From contig CM038914.1 in assembly GCA_021904315.1 (NCBI GenBank), positions 4,402,001 to 4,466,000 of the forward strand: a stretch of 64,000 bases of DNA. Direction: 5' to 3'. This DNA is from Sphagnum magellanicum (taxonomy: Eukaryota; Streptophyta; Sphagnopsida; Sphagnales; Sphagnaceae). The notes below the pieces were generated by a model that searched no databases, was not told where the DNA came from, and saw nothing but the letters and a program-made list of their open reading frames with translations. Below are positions 50,746-60,533 of the stretch, in pieces (the stretch's first letter is position 1; each line of letters opens with the position of its first letter). The translations under genes and the position numbers were made by a program.

Positions 50746-50769
50746 TAACATTAATTACGGAAACCGGTG
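50746..50769 (-). repeat. Terminal inverted repeat, right
   Basis: 24 bp, the exact reverse complement of 47283-47306, followed by TA. Confidence 0.95.
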
Positions 50770-51020
50770 TAGTTATCATTATTTTATAATAATATAATAT
50801 AATAATAATAATATAGGTATTTTATTGTAGTCGTAAAAGACACAAGCCATTATGATTATAGTAGTCAAAGATCCAATGCTTATGGCATTTATGACCAAAA
50901 ATATGACTAATGGCCTTTGCAATGAGTCTGATTGCACTATAGTCATGGTAGTCATAAATGTCCTTTATGATTACAAATGTAGTCATAATGTAGTCATACT
51001 TTTCACATTTTGGTGTAGTG

Positions 51021-53412
51021 CTTCTTTGATTTTGTCTTGCCATTCGAGTGATCTAAAAGAAACGTTAGTGGAATGTGCCAAAACTTTTTTGCTTTCCTAA
51101 AAGAGGTTTGATTTCTTTCCATTGTGTCCATTACTTCTTCCAAAGCTTCAAATGTTCATCTTCCTCACTAGTTTAATGTAAGAACCCTATTTTTTCTCAT
51201 TGATTTGTTTACTTTTGATGCAATTATATGTGGGATGTTTTCCTTATCCATGTTGGTTGTTTTGCAATCCACTTTGTTGCCTATAAAGTACAATTTGGAT
51301 CATGGTAAGCCCTTGCCTCCTAGCCCTAGCCTCCAACAAGTTGGGGGCATTTGATTAAGATCTATAAAAGGTATATTGAACTTCAACCCAATGTATACAT
51401 CCCAAGACTTCAAAATATGTGTTAGGACTAAATGATTCTCCAAAACTTGGCTAGAAAAAATCACTACATAAAATCTTGCAAAGTCAACCCATTCTAAATT
51501 GACATTAGTAGTTGATGTGCAAGCCATTAGTGTGAAGTTGATGTTACAATAGCTTACAACTTGTTGAAATTTATGAAAACCAAAGCTATTTGACCTCCTT
51601 GCTACTCTTGAGGTTTTAAATTGTTAAGTCTAGCAATAATATAGATATTTGCTAAAATCTTTTTGGTAGAGTTGATTGACATAAAAAGTTGTTATTTCTA
51701 TAGTTGATGCTTTTGTAAACTAATCTTATAAACTTGGTTTTACTTTGTAATTTGGTGAGTTGGCTTCTACTTTGATATGTCCTTCCCCTTTTTTTGATTG
51801 TAAACTTGTTTCCCTAGTTGTCATTTCTACTTTCAACAATTTTAAACTATTAGGAAACACAAGTTCTACAGAAGCTTGAAGATCATTTTCCATAACCTTG
51901 GACAATTATGACATTGTTGAAATGATGCTAGAGGAATTGAGAAGTTTGAAAGGTTACTCGGATGTATGTTTCTATTATGGTTAACTTATGTTTGTAATAT
52001 CTAGTTTTGGTGAAAATCCAATGTGCTTGGGCAAATGTGCATGCTCTTTAACTTCATTTATGCGTTTTGCTTTGGGATGCAAAGATGTTGCATGTTAAAT
52101 GTTGAAGCCATGATTGTGCACTCAAAAGATTGCTTGTACCCAAAAACCTTAAATTTTGTATTCTTGCATTAAATCACCCCACTAGCAAACATTTATTCAT
52201 TGTGAAGTGGTTTAAAATTGCCTATTTACTGGGCTATTTTACACCCTACACAAATGACATGTGTTGTATATATGGGGGTAATTTTTGTAAATGCTGATTA
52301 TTGAACATTTATTTTTGTTAAATGGTTTTTTTTTTCCCCCTTTATTGTGCTTCATTATAAATACGAGAAATTTTTTTGGCTTATAGAAATTCCTTGAATT
52401 ACTCCCATCACCAAACACATCATTAATATAAAAGGGGTGTAAATAACACCTAAATGTTTTAAATTTATCTTATGGCCAAACATAAAAGAATTTGGCCAGG
52501 TGTGAATTATTTTTTAAAAAACACATAAAATTTCACCACCACGTGTTTGATCATAAGGTGCAAAATGCATATTTGTTAGTGTAGTCAATGTGCATTGAAT
52601 TGGCTTAGTAGGTCAAAACTTGTATTTTGATCCATCATTAATTTGTGTTTGATAATAGTTTTAGCTACTTTACAAAGATGTTTTTCGATAGTCCTTAAGG
52701 TTTGAAAGGTGAAAACAATATATCAAATATAATTGCAAGCACTAATAACTTGATGTGGAGATGCAAACCATGTTTGGTTCAAAAAATAAACATTGATGCG
52801 AACTAACTTAAAAGCTTGGATAAACAATTAATCAAAAGGATGTGTCGACTTCATTATCAATATTAATTTTTTCACAAAAGATAAAACACACAAATAAATT
52901 GTGTTTGTAGTAAAAAAAAAGAAATGAAATGACAATCAATATTGATAGTTATTCCTTCTATTGGCAAACCCATTTTTGGTTGGTACCACTAGGAATGTCA
53001 CACCTTAAATTGTTTGGACCCATTCAACATAGGGTTCATTTAAGGAAACCTTTTCATTTCAAAATTTATATGAAAAGATTACTCACATCATGTAGAATTT
53101 GAAACTTCAATTAGATTCATGAAAAATTAAATTATAATATGCCAAAGGAATGGTCAAGGAAATTCTTTTAGGAAAATAACACCTAGGGTTCTTTTAAATA
53201 GGAACACAAAAGAAACATTTTTTTTCAATTTTTTAATGTTTTTAATTTCTAGGAAGGGTTAAAATAATCCTTTTTTTATTTGTTTAATACATAATGGATT
53301 AAGGCAATTGCAAATTTTTGAGCAATTTTTGAAGGTTAAGATAAGGAAGATTTGAATGACCTTGCATTCATGTTTACAATTTTATAATAATTCTCAATTT
53401 TTTTTGTTTCAA
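51021..53412. other. Very AT-rich non-coding stretch
   Basis: No open frame above 75 codons and no element recognised. Confidence 0.4.
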
Positions 53413-54024
53413 TTGGGTGCAAGCAAAATATTTTATAAATACTTTCTACTTTGTTTTCTATTTGAAAACAAGAAAAAAAAAACTAAAAAAATTTCTAACC
53501 TTTTTCTAGCATTTCAAAATAAATGAAACTTTTATTTTTCTTCATGAGCATCTTTAGCCTCCATTTAGCTTCTCAAAACAAATTGTGTCATATCATTTGG
53601 ATTTGAAAAAGTACTCCAACAATATCCCCAACAATAATGTCATTTTTTAAAGGGTTGGGGATGATTTTAGTTATGAAAACAAAATTCATTAACCAAAAAC
53701 GTTATATTAAAATGTTCACCACATCAATATTGAGGTGCTTGAAAAAATACTTGCAAAAATGTTTCACCTATTTTCAAATACTTGAACTTTATTTTTTTAA
53801 CTACCACAAATTTTAGGTCCAATTCAAGCACTTGCAAGTGTTTAAAAAAAAACCATTTTAACAATTTAACTTTTGAAGTTCGTGTAAACAAGATTTTTTT
53901 TTTAAAAACCCAAAAATAACATTATTATCCCCATAAAATCATCTACTTGTTAGTTCTTTTATTCAAAGACCCCTATATTTTGTTGTTTACACTACTTTTT
54001 GTGTATACTTTACCATGCTTTCAC
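53413..54024 (+). repeat. Dispersed 620-bp repeat, copy 2
   Basis: Colinear with 39590-40208, same orientation, with small indels and substitutions throughout. Similarity starts and stops abruptly at TTGGGTGC (start) and near ACTTTACCATGCTTTCACCC (end), as expected of a mobile unit, but no target duplication is clear. Confidence 0.85.
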
Positions 54025-54586
54025 CCAATCAAAAATTTGGGCCATATTTTAATGACTATAGTTAATGAACAAAAGAAAAAGTTTTTACAATGGTGCAACT
54101 TGATAATGATAAGTGATCATCAAAAACACAAATCTTTTGCTTGTGTAACCTATGTAAGTGTCTACAATTTTTCCATAGTGTATATATAGGTGGGGAACAC
54201 AAAACGCATGTGGTGCAAGTCAGTAGTAAAAATCACAATTTAAAAATATTAAATTTCTTTGATTAGATTAAATTGGGTCCACCTTTCTTTGAATTTTGGT
54301 GAGGTGGTTCCTAATGGTACCACCCAAGGATGGGTTTGCCCTTATTGTTCTTTACATTACCTAAGCTCTTTACATGCCCAAAACCAAAACAATTGTTTCA
54401 ATTCAAATGTGAACACAAAATTGTCACAAATTGATAGCACTATTCATGATTGGGCAAAAACATGGCCCATGTTCTAGAATAAGAGTTGATCAAAATGTAC
54501 ATTTCAGTAAAAAAAAATCCTAATATTTGGAAAATACCTTAAATTCATTAATATCCTTCATAAAAACAAGGGATACTACACTTATA
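54025..54586. other. Non-coding AT-rich stretch
   Basis: Nothing recognised. Confidence 0.4.
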
Positions 54587-54654
54587 ATTCTTTGAGAATG
54601 GGAGGGATCTCAAACCTACTTATATGAGCGGCATCCCTCTCATTCTTAAAGAGT
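54587..54654. repeat. Foldback hairpin with 19-bp stem
   Basis: The arm 54590-54608 (CTTTGAGAATGGGAGGGAT) pairs with 54633-54651 along 19 consecutive positions, two of them G:U if transcribed from the plus strand, around a loop of about 24 nt. Three more pairs extend it outward. It could be a miRNA-like precursor or a MITE remnant. Confidence 0.5.
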
Positions 54655-57410
54655 ATTTGTAAAACCCTACCCTTAATATGTTTAGTGATTTAAGTATGTT
54701 TAGTGTAGGGTAAAGGCTATAAGGAATAGGTTTTATAGGAATAAGGGTGGTCTCATGAAGCAGAGCCAAGTGCAAGCCTAATTCCCATAAAACTCATTCT
54801 TGAAAGCTTTACACAACATAAAAACCCCACATTTTATTATAATTTTAGTTTTTCTAGTGGGTCCATCATAAAACATAAAACACCAACATTCAAAAAATGT
54901 AATGTCCCCCCCCACACTCCAATAAACATCACCTTTTCAAAATACTTGATGGCATTTTGCATTTTGTAAATTATTTTTTGGATACACCGGAAAAAACCAT
55001 GTAAGTTTTTTTACATTTTATAATAATCTTTTCCTTGTGTTCTTATCCTTTAAACCTATGGATAGGTTATCTTGCTTACCAGTAAATGTTCATTTACACA
55101 TCCTTGTTAGAGCAACATTTACACATATGACAAAAATGTGTTACCTATCACCATTAAATCAAGCAAACATTGAGGTAGGTAAATCGTACTATCACCTAAT
55201 TACTTATTGCCTATTATCACAATTAAGATGGTAATGAATGTTCTATTGATCATTGCAATAAATGTTACCCAAATGTTTGGTTGACCATTACAAGGAACAC
55301 ATGTTGAACATGTAGTAAATAATGTAGTAACTATTAAAAAGCTCATTCATATGGTAGAAGCCGCTCTCGTTCCTTCATGAATGAAAATTTAAAAAAATTC
55401 ACATGCCACATTTTCATATGGAAATTTGCAAATCAACCTCTCACTACCCTAATCCACACTATAATGTACCCCTTTTACTTAAAGATGTTTGCCAAAGGAA
55501 TTTGTAAGTTCATATGAGAGGAAGGTCAATAAGATGTTTGCTTCACACTTGGTATTGTATTTTGCAACAAAGATTGTTGCTACTATGCTTGATTATTGTA
55601 TCATTAGGCATCTAGAATGTACCTTTTCCAAGCTAACATGTCAAAAAGTTTATATTTGACACATGCAAATGAATCATTAGTGAACATTTCAAAGGAGATG
55701 TTATTTGCATTGCAAGTGCATATACAAAATCTAAAATGACTTTTGAATGTGATTTCTTCATTTACTATTGGTGGGATTTATAGTTTAAACATGTGAACAT
55801 GCACTTGCTTGTGATTTTGCACTAGAGATTGATGCCATCTTCCTAAACATCTTTGTGACAAAGCAATGAAGCTTGCAAGTAATGGCTTTGCTACAAAGCA
55901 ATGGAACTTTTTGAACATTGTGAAGATAGATTGTGTCATCATGAAGTTTGTTGTTGTCTTGTTGGTTTAACATGCTAGTTTTCATAATGCTAGATTGTCA
56001 CTACTGATAAGGTACCAAAATCTCAAAAAATCTAGAATTTTTGTGGAAATGTGATTACGATACAAATGTCCTCCCATTAGTCTATTGCATGTTGTTATAC
56101 TTGACATTAGCCTACCACATCAGCAATACACCTAAGCTATCTACCAACAGACATGACTATATGTGAACGTTGAAATCTTAACACTGACTTACGAATTCCG
56201 GTAACACTAGGTGTAAACTAACCATAAAATGGGTAAAGCCTACCATTGGTGAACATTTGCAAAACTACCACTCATTCTCGTATATGACATACCATACACC
56301 CATAGGAGGACACCCCTCACTAAGTGGCAATTTGCCGTGGCCCAGACTTCAAATGTGGAGTCTTCTTGGCATGCCAGTCAAAGACAGGGTTCAGAGAGCA
56401 ATTTATTGGTTTTGAAAGAAAACCCATTTGGAAACTTTTGGTGACCAGGTTTTCATCACATTTGTAGGCCAAGAGGGCCCTTTGTCTGACAAGTTCAAAT
56501 CCTTTGCAAAGATATGCATGTGGCAGATTAATATGCATGGTGAGAGCTTGAGTAATATAAGCTAACTGTTACAGGACTTGAGCCACACAGTAAGTCAGTC
56601 AGTCAGTCAATCTGCCATGACTTCTCACATGATGTTTCTGGGTTTGTCTGTAATCTCAACTATTTTTCTGGCAAATTGCAGGCATTGTATGGAACACTCA
56701 CTGAGACCCATGTAGATAGGTTTAACACAATTTACAGAAATCACATCCATTGAAAGTTTGACTACAATAGAGTTATCCGTAAAGTCAGGCAATTAGGGGG
56801 CGAGAACGCCCTGTTTCGGCATTACAGGGCATCAAACGCGTAACTGGGAATGAAAATTCTACAAAAGGACATAACTGGGACGCAAACTAGTTTTTCCACC
56901 AATTTTGGTGGTAAACTGAGTTTCACCTGTGTTTCCTTTTTCCTGAGCGCCCCAGCACTGCTGCTACATATATTTCTACTGGTCCTCCCTGTACAACTAC
57001 TATAATTACTCTCGAACCTTGTGCATTAAATGCTGAGTTTCAACATTTCATACCCAAATTTAATAAAATTTCCTTGCTTTGCAAATAGCACTGAAAGAGG
57101 CGATATGGGGTGAAAGCTGAGGAGATAGAGGGTGAAACAGAGGGTGACTTTCTGGATAACTCTAATATGAACCATTTTCTAAAAATGAAGTCAAAGAGGA
57201 GGGAAAGGAGGCGAGAGCCCTGTCACTCCAAAGTGTGCCCATAAACAAACAGTGCTCACATCATAGTAGTGTTGAAACAAAAACAAAACAAAACAAAACA
57301 AAATCTGTTCTGGGCACATGGCACATGTTTTTGTTCTGTATGTACTATTGTTGGTCTGCGACAAAGGGCCTGTGCCTGATATCAACACTGGTATAAGGAC
57401 CTTACTATTT
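54655..57410. other. Non-coding stretch
   Basis: Open frames stay below 75 codons. Simple repeats are an AGTC run at 56592-56610 and (CAAAA)n at 57275-57303. Base composition becomes less AT-rich from about 56300, approaching the gene. Confidence 0.4.
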
Positions 57411-57842
57411 CAGGTGCATTCACCCCTAATGTTAAGTCCATGTTAAGTGAAAATCTAGGTGGCATCTTAGGTGGCAGCCAATGTTAAATGGGTGATTGTT
57501 TAATATTAAGTGAATGTTAACTTAACATAAAATCTTCATTGTACATAGGCTTAGGTCATATTAGCTTAAAGGTGCATTCACACCTGGTGTTAAGGATTCT
57601 AGTATTAGGTCCCCCTGACACCAGCCTGGTAAAGACCCAAGGTAATACCAGCCTAGTACCTATCAGTTTTACATCAATTTCAATACTAGTTACTGCCCAC
57701 TTTGTACCAGGCAAAAATCAGTCTTGGGCCAATACTAGGACCAGGCTGGTATGAAAGTTTTAGAAAGGACCCAATACCAGGACTAGGCTGGTATGGAAAA
57801 TTTTAAAGACTACCCAATGCCAGGACCAGGCTTGTAAACCGA
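57411..57842 (+). repeat. Compound repeat: GGTGCATTCAC and ACCAGGCTGGTAT units
   Basis: GGTGCATTCACMCCT..TGTTAAG occurs at about 57412 and 57572. ATGTTAAGTG-type motifs fill the interval. From 57729 a unit of about 43-45 bp, containing CCAATACCAGGACCAGGCTGG and a short AAATTTTAAAGAC-like tail, is repeated about 2.6 times. The GACCAGGCTGGT core is nearly palindromic. Confidence 0.6.
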
Positions 57843-58789
57843 TTCAAAAGCTGATAGCACACCAATTCACCAGACACAAAATGCAATTAAGTTTATTGTA
57901 TACGCACTTGAATGAAACTTGTGTTTGGTAACCAGCCAAGGACACATTGATACTACTACTACTACTACTACTACTCCTACTTTTACCCTATCTCTTCATT
58001 CTATGGGGCCAATCCAAAGGAGTGAGAGAGATTGATTGCTTCATAGAACAAGAATTTTCCTTCATTGATTCAGCCTTTGGGAAAACACAATGGAAGCAAA
58101 ACCTCTGGGATTTTAAACACGGCTGAAGATTCTCCAATGAGGGCAGTGAGTGTGAGTATGATGTGTACAAATTTGAAAGCTATAAGTCATTCTTACCATA
58201 CTAGTATGGTGGCTTGAGCCATGGAGCACATATTGAAGCTATCCATACATGAAGGCAAAAATGCTCAGAATTGAATGCACTGCTGTTGAGTTTCCCTTCA
58301 TTTTCAGATATCTTTATTGTATTGTAGTTTTACAATATATATATATGTGTGTGTGTTTTTGAACCATAAAACAAGATCAAATCAACATTTGAAACATTGT
58401 TCTGCAAGGTATTTGGATTTTGGAGGAGTCAAATATGGAGGGCAAAAAAATATTGTAGACACCAAAGTGACAGGAATTTGATAGTGTGTTGAGTTTGAGG
58501 AGCCAACAAATCCATTTCCTCCTGGATCAGGATCCTTGGAAGAATTCAGCCAATTAGTTTCCTTTTGACCTGTGCAAGCATCTTTGTAGAATTCTTAGAC
58601 AAAATGTTCAAAGATTTTCACATGTCCATCAACATGAAAGTCTGATACTAGAAAATCTTCAAATCTTCATCAATGTTGAACCACAGTACTAGTATACATT
58701 TTCCCGAACTCACGAGTGCCAATTGATTTATTCCAAAGTGAAATTGGAACTAAAGAAGTCTTGCATGAGATCCACATGTCTTGGGGAGC
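57843..58789. other. Non-coding stretch downstream of the lipid-transfer-like gene
   Basis: (TAC)n microsatellite at 57951-57975 and a TATATG/TG run near 58337-58355. A minus-strand AATAAA (58732-58727) lies about 635 nt beyond the stop of the gene at 59367 and could be its poly(A) signal, which is speculative. Confidence 0.35.
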
Positions 58790-59010
58790 ACAAGAAAGAT
58801 TTGTAACTGAAGTCAGAGCCTGATGAGAAAAAAATTCCAGAGAAAAATTTGTATCCAGCCAGGAAGAGCATGAGAAAAATCTGTAGTTCTGAAGAAGAGC
58901 ATGAAATCCACAATTGGGGAGCCGAAGAAAAATTTGTAACTGAAGAGCATGAGACCCTCAAAAAAATTTCCAGAGAAAAATTTGTATCTGAAGAACATGA
59001 GATTATATAT
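58790..59010 (-). repeat. Tandem duplication, about 138-bp unit
   Basis: The segment starting ATTTGTAACTGAAG near 58800 and ending TTCCAGAGAAAAATTTGTAT recurs about 138 bp later, at 58935-59000, with GAAGAGCATGAGA motifs between. It lies 360-580 nt beyond the stop codon of the minus-strand gene and may be in its 3' UTR. Confidence 0.6.
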
Positions 59011-59366
59011 ATGCACTCATTTTGAGCTAGCAATCAGTTCCATCAGCACAACACCTGAATGTTAGTTTGTGACACAATACTTACACGCAATTAGTAAAGA
59101 CCAGCATTCAATCTGATCCAGCAGCAAGTTTCATGACGCATCCATGTGATCAGTGAAGAAGAAGAAATGGACATAAATCATTTGCAAAGCTGGACAAAGA
59201 TCAGTCACTTGGTTTGCCAAGATTGAATTCATGCCAAGAATTATACATGTATGTGAGGCGGAATAGATTTGTTGCAGCTTGAGAGAAATTTCAAGTGTAG
59301 ATGATCATCTACAGAACAGATTAAAGCCAAGGAAATCAGACTAGCTTGATCTTCAAGGCAGCCTAG

Positions 59367-60533
59367 CTAGCTAGCAAAGAAAGCTGCAGCAGCAACTGTG
59401 AGCAGCAGCATTGCAGACTGTTGTGAAATACTAGACCTGAATTGCCTTGATGCACCACCTTTGAGCGTAGAAGAAGAAGACGACGACGACGACGACCCAG
59501 CTGGTGCAGATGCCGGACTAGCATGACCACCAGATGCAGCAGGGCCAGCTTCGGGCGGAGGAGAAGACGATGACGACTGAGGTCCAGACGGCGCTGGAGT
59601 GTGAAGACCACTAGGTGTAGGCGCTGCGGGTGGTGGTGCAGCTGGGGCTTTGGTTGCTGGAGAAGGTACGGCAACGTGAGGTGCGACAGTGGGTCTCGAA
59701 GCTGCCGGCGCAGGAGTTGCGGAGAGGGGAATACTAGGGGAGCCGACGGGGGCGGCGGGGGATGCGATAGGGGATTGGAGAAGAGCTGAGCATTTGCTAG
59801 TATCCGCGTGCACCTTGCAGATCGTCGGAAGCTCCATAGCCTTGGTAGCGTTGACGCCGTACTGGCTGCTGTCGTTCATCTGTGCCAGTAACTGACAGAG
59901 GCAGATGGGCTGCGACTGTTGTACACCGCTCAAAGCAGTGCAACAATCGGAAGCAGGTGGTTGTGTTCCGTTTGCTGTCACGTACGTGAGGCATGGAGTT
60001 AGGTTGTTGAACGCTGCGCTGCAGTCTACCTCTGCTCCTGTGGGTGCTGGCGACTCGTGGGTGGGAGGACTCTGCTGGGCCGGAGGAGGAGTCGCGAGAA
60101 CAGGACTAGGAACTGGTGCCATGGCGGGAGCAGGGGCGGGAGCTCCCAGCAGACTTGAGCATCTGCTGACATCCGTTGGAACCTTGCAAAGCGTGGATAT
60201 GTCCAAAGCCCGTGTCACGTTGCCCAGTCCTGAACTCGGATCTTGGAATTGTTGGAGCAGCTCACACAGGCACACAGGAGAGGTCGCTTGCACATTGCTG
60301 AAAGCTGTGCAACAAGTGGTACTCGGCGCCGGGTCGCTTCCCTGCACGTAGTTGAAGCAAGGCTCTAGATCGTTGAACTGTGTGGTGCAGTCGACGGTAC
60401 TACTCGCTGCCGCCTCCCTAGTCCTTATAATCAATATGCACAAAACCAAAACTACTGCCAATTTCATAGCCACAAGCACCTGCAGCTGGCCTCCTCTAGC
60501 TCTCGCAGCATGACCCATTGAAGCAGATCGCAA
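59367..60533 (-). CDS. GPI-anchored lipid-transfer-like protein with two 8-Cys domains
   Basis: 388 residues in one uninterrupted frame. A secretory signal covers about residues 23-44 (MKLAVVLVLCILII..AAAS). Domain 1 has cysteines at 49, 59, 74, 75, 88, 90, 116 and 125; domain 2 at 171, 181, 197, 198, 211, 213, 239 and 248. Both follow C-X9-C-X14/15-CC-X12-CXC-X25-C-X8-C, the plant non-specific lipid-transfer pattern, with Leu inside CXC. Pro/Ala/Ser-rich linkers with AP, SP and TP repeats (130-168, 255-345) suggest arabinogalactan glycosylation, and NVT, NLT, NGT, NDS and NAT are N-glycosylation sites. A hydrophobic C-terminus (about 373-388) after a Ser-rich stretch fits a GPI signal. Proteins of this type bind lipids at the outer plasma membrane and help build cuticle or wall. 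Most family members have one domain, so the tandem pair is unusual. The first two Met codons precede a basic stretch; Met23 (60467) gives the better signal peptide. Function beyond lipid binding is unknown. Confidence 0.9.
   Translation of the reverse strand: MRSASMGHAARARGGQLQVLVAMKLAVVLVLCILIIRTREAAASSTVDCTTQFNDLEPCFNYVQGSDPAPSTTCCTAFSNVQATSPVCLCELLQQFQDPSSGLGNVTRALDISTLCKVPTDVSRCSSLLGAPAPAPAMAPVPSPVLATPPPAQQSPPTHESPAPTGAEVDCSAAFNNLTPCLTYVTANGTQPPASDCCTALSGVQQSQPICLCQLLAQMNDSSQYGVNATKAMELPTICKVHADTSKCSALLQSPIASPAAPVGSPSIPLSATPAPAASRPTVAPHVAVPSPATKAPAAPPPAAPTPSGLHTPAPSGPQSSSSSPPPEAGPAASGGHASPASAPAGSSSSSSSSSTLKGGASRQFRSSISQQSAMLLLTVAAAAFFAS

Larger units (their letters stand above)
47283..50769 (-). 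mobile_element. Tc1/mariner/pogo-type DNA transposon, inactive
   Basis: 3487 bp with perfect 24-bp inverted ends starting CACCGGTTTCCGTAATTA (47283-47306 and 50746-50769), flanked by TA on both sides (47281-47282 and 50770-50771). TA duplication is the hallmark of the IS630-Tc1-mariner group. TTAATGTTAA-type motifs repeat in the first 170 bp and last 70 bp and may be transposase-binding sites. The interior is markedly richer in G+C than the AT-rich surroundings. One transposase gene is present on the minus strand, broken by three stops. The element interrupts the CACTA-like element at 45766-51020. Confidence 0.9.
45766..51020 (+). mobile_element. CACTA-like non-autonomous element (alpha), split by a pogo-like insertion
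   Basis: The left end is CATTACACCAAAATGTGG, and the right end is the complement of CACTACACCAAAATGTG. Subterminal TATGACTA/TAGTCATA motifs cluster inside both ends (45790-45895 and 50825-51000). The interior holds the tRNA-like segment (47051-47105) and CACATGTCAAC (47238-47248). The pogo-like transposon occupies 47283-50769; without it the element is about 1.77 kb, matching the other family members. The 3-mers outside the ends (TAA and CTT) do not match, so the insertion is old or an end has been rearranged. Confidence 0.7.

Noticed and set aside
45763..51023. Three-base target duplication for the element at 45766-51020
   Set aside because: The flanking triplets are TAA and CTT, which do not match. 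The boundary rests on the ends and shared interior only.
57815..57840. GGACCAGGCTTGTAA resembles the core of miR166
   Set aside because: Only a partial match, inside a tandem repeat unit whose other copies read CAGGCTGGTA; there is no precursor foldback of the right shape.
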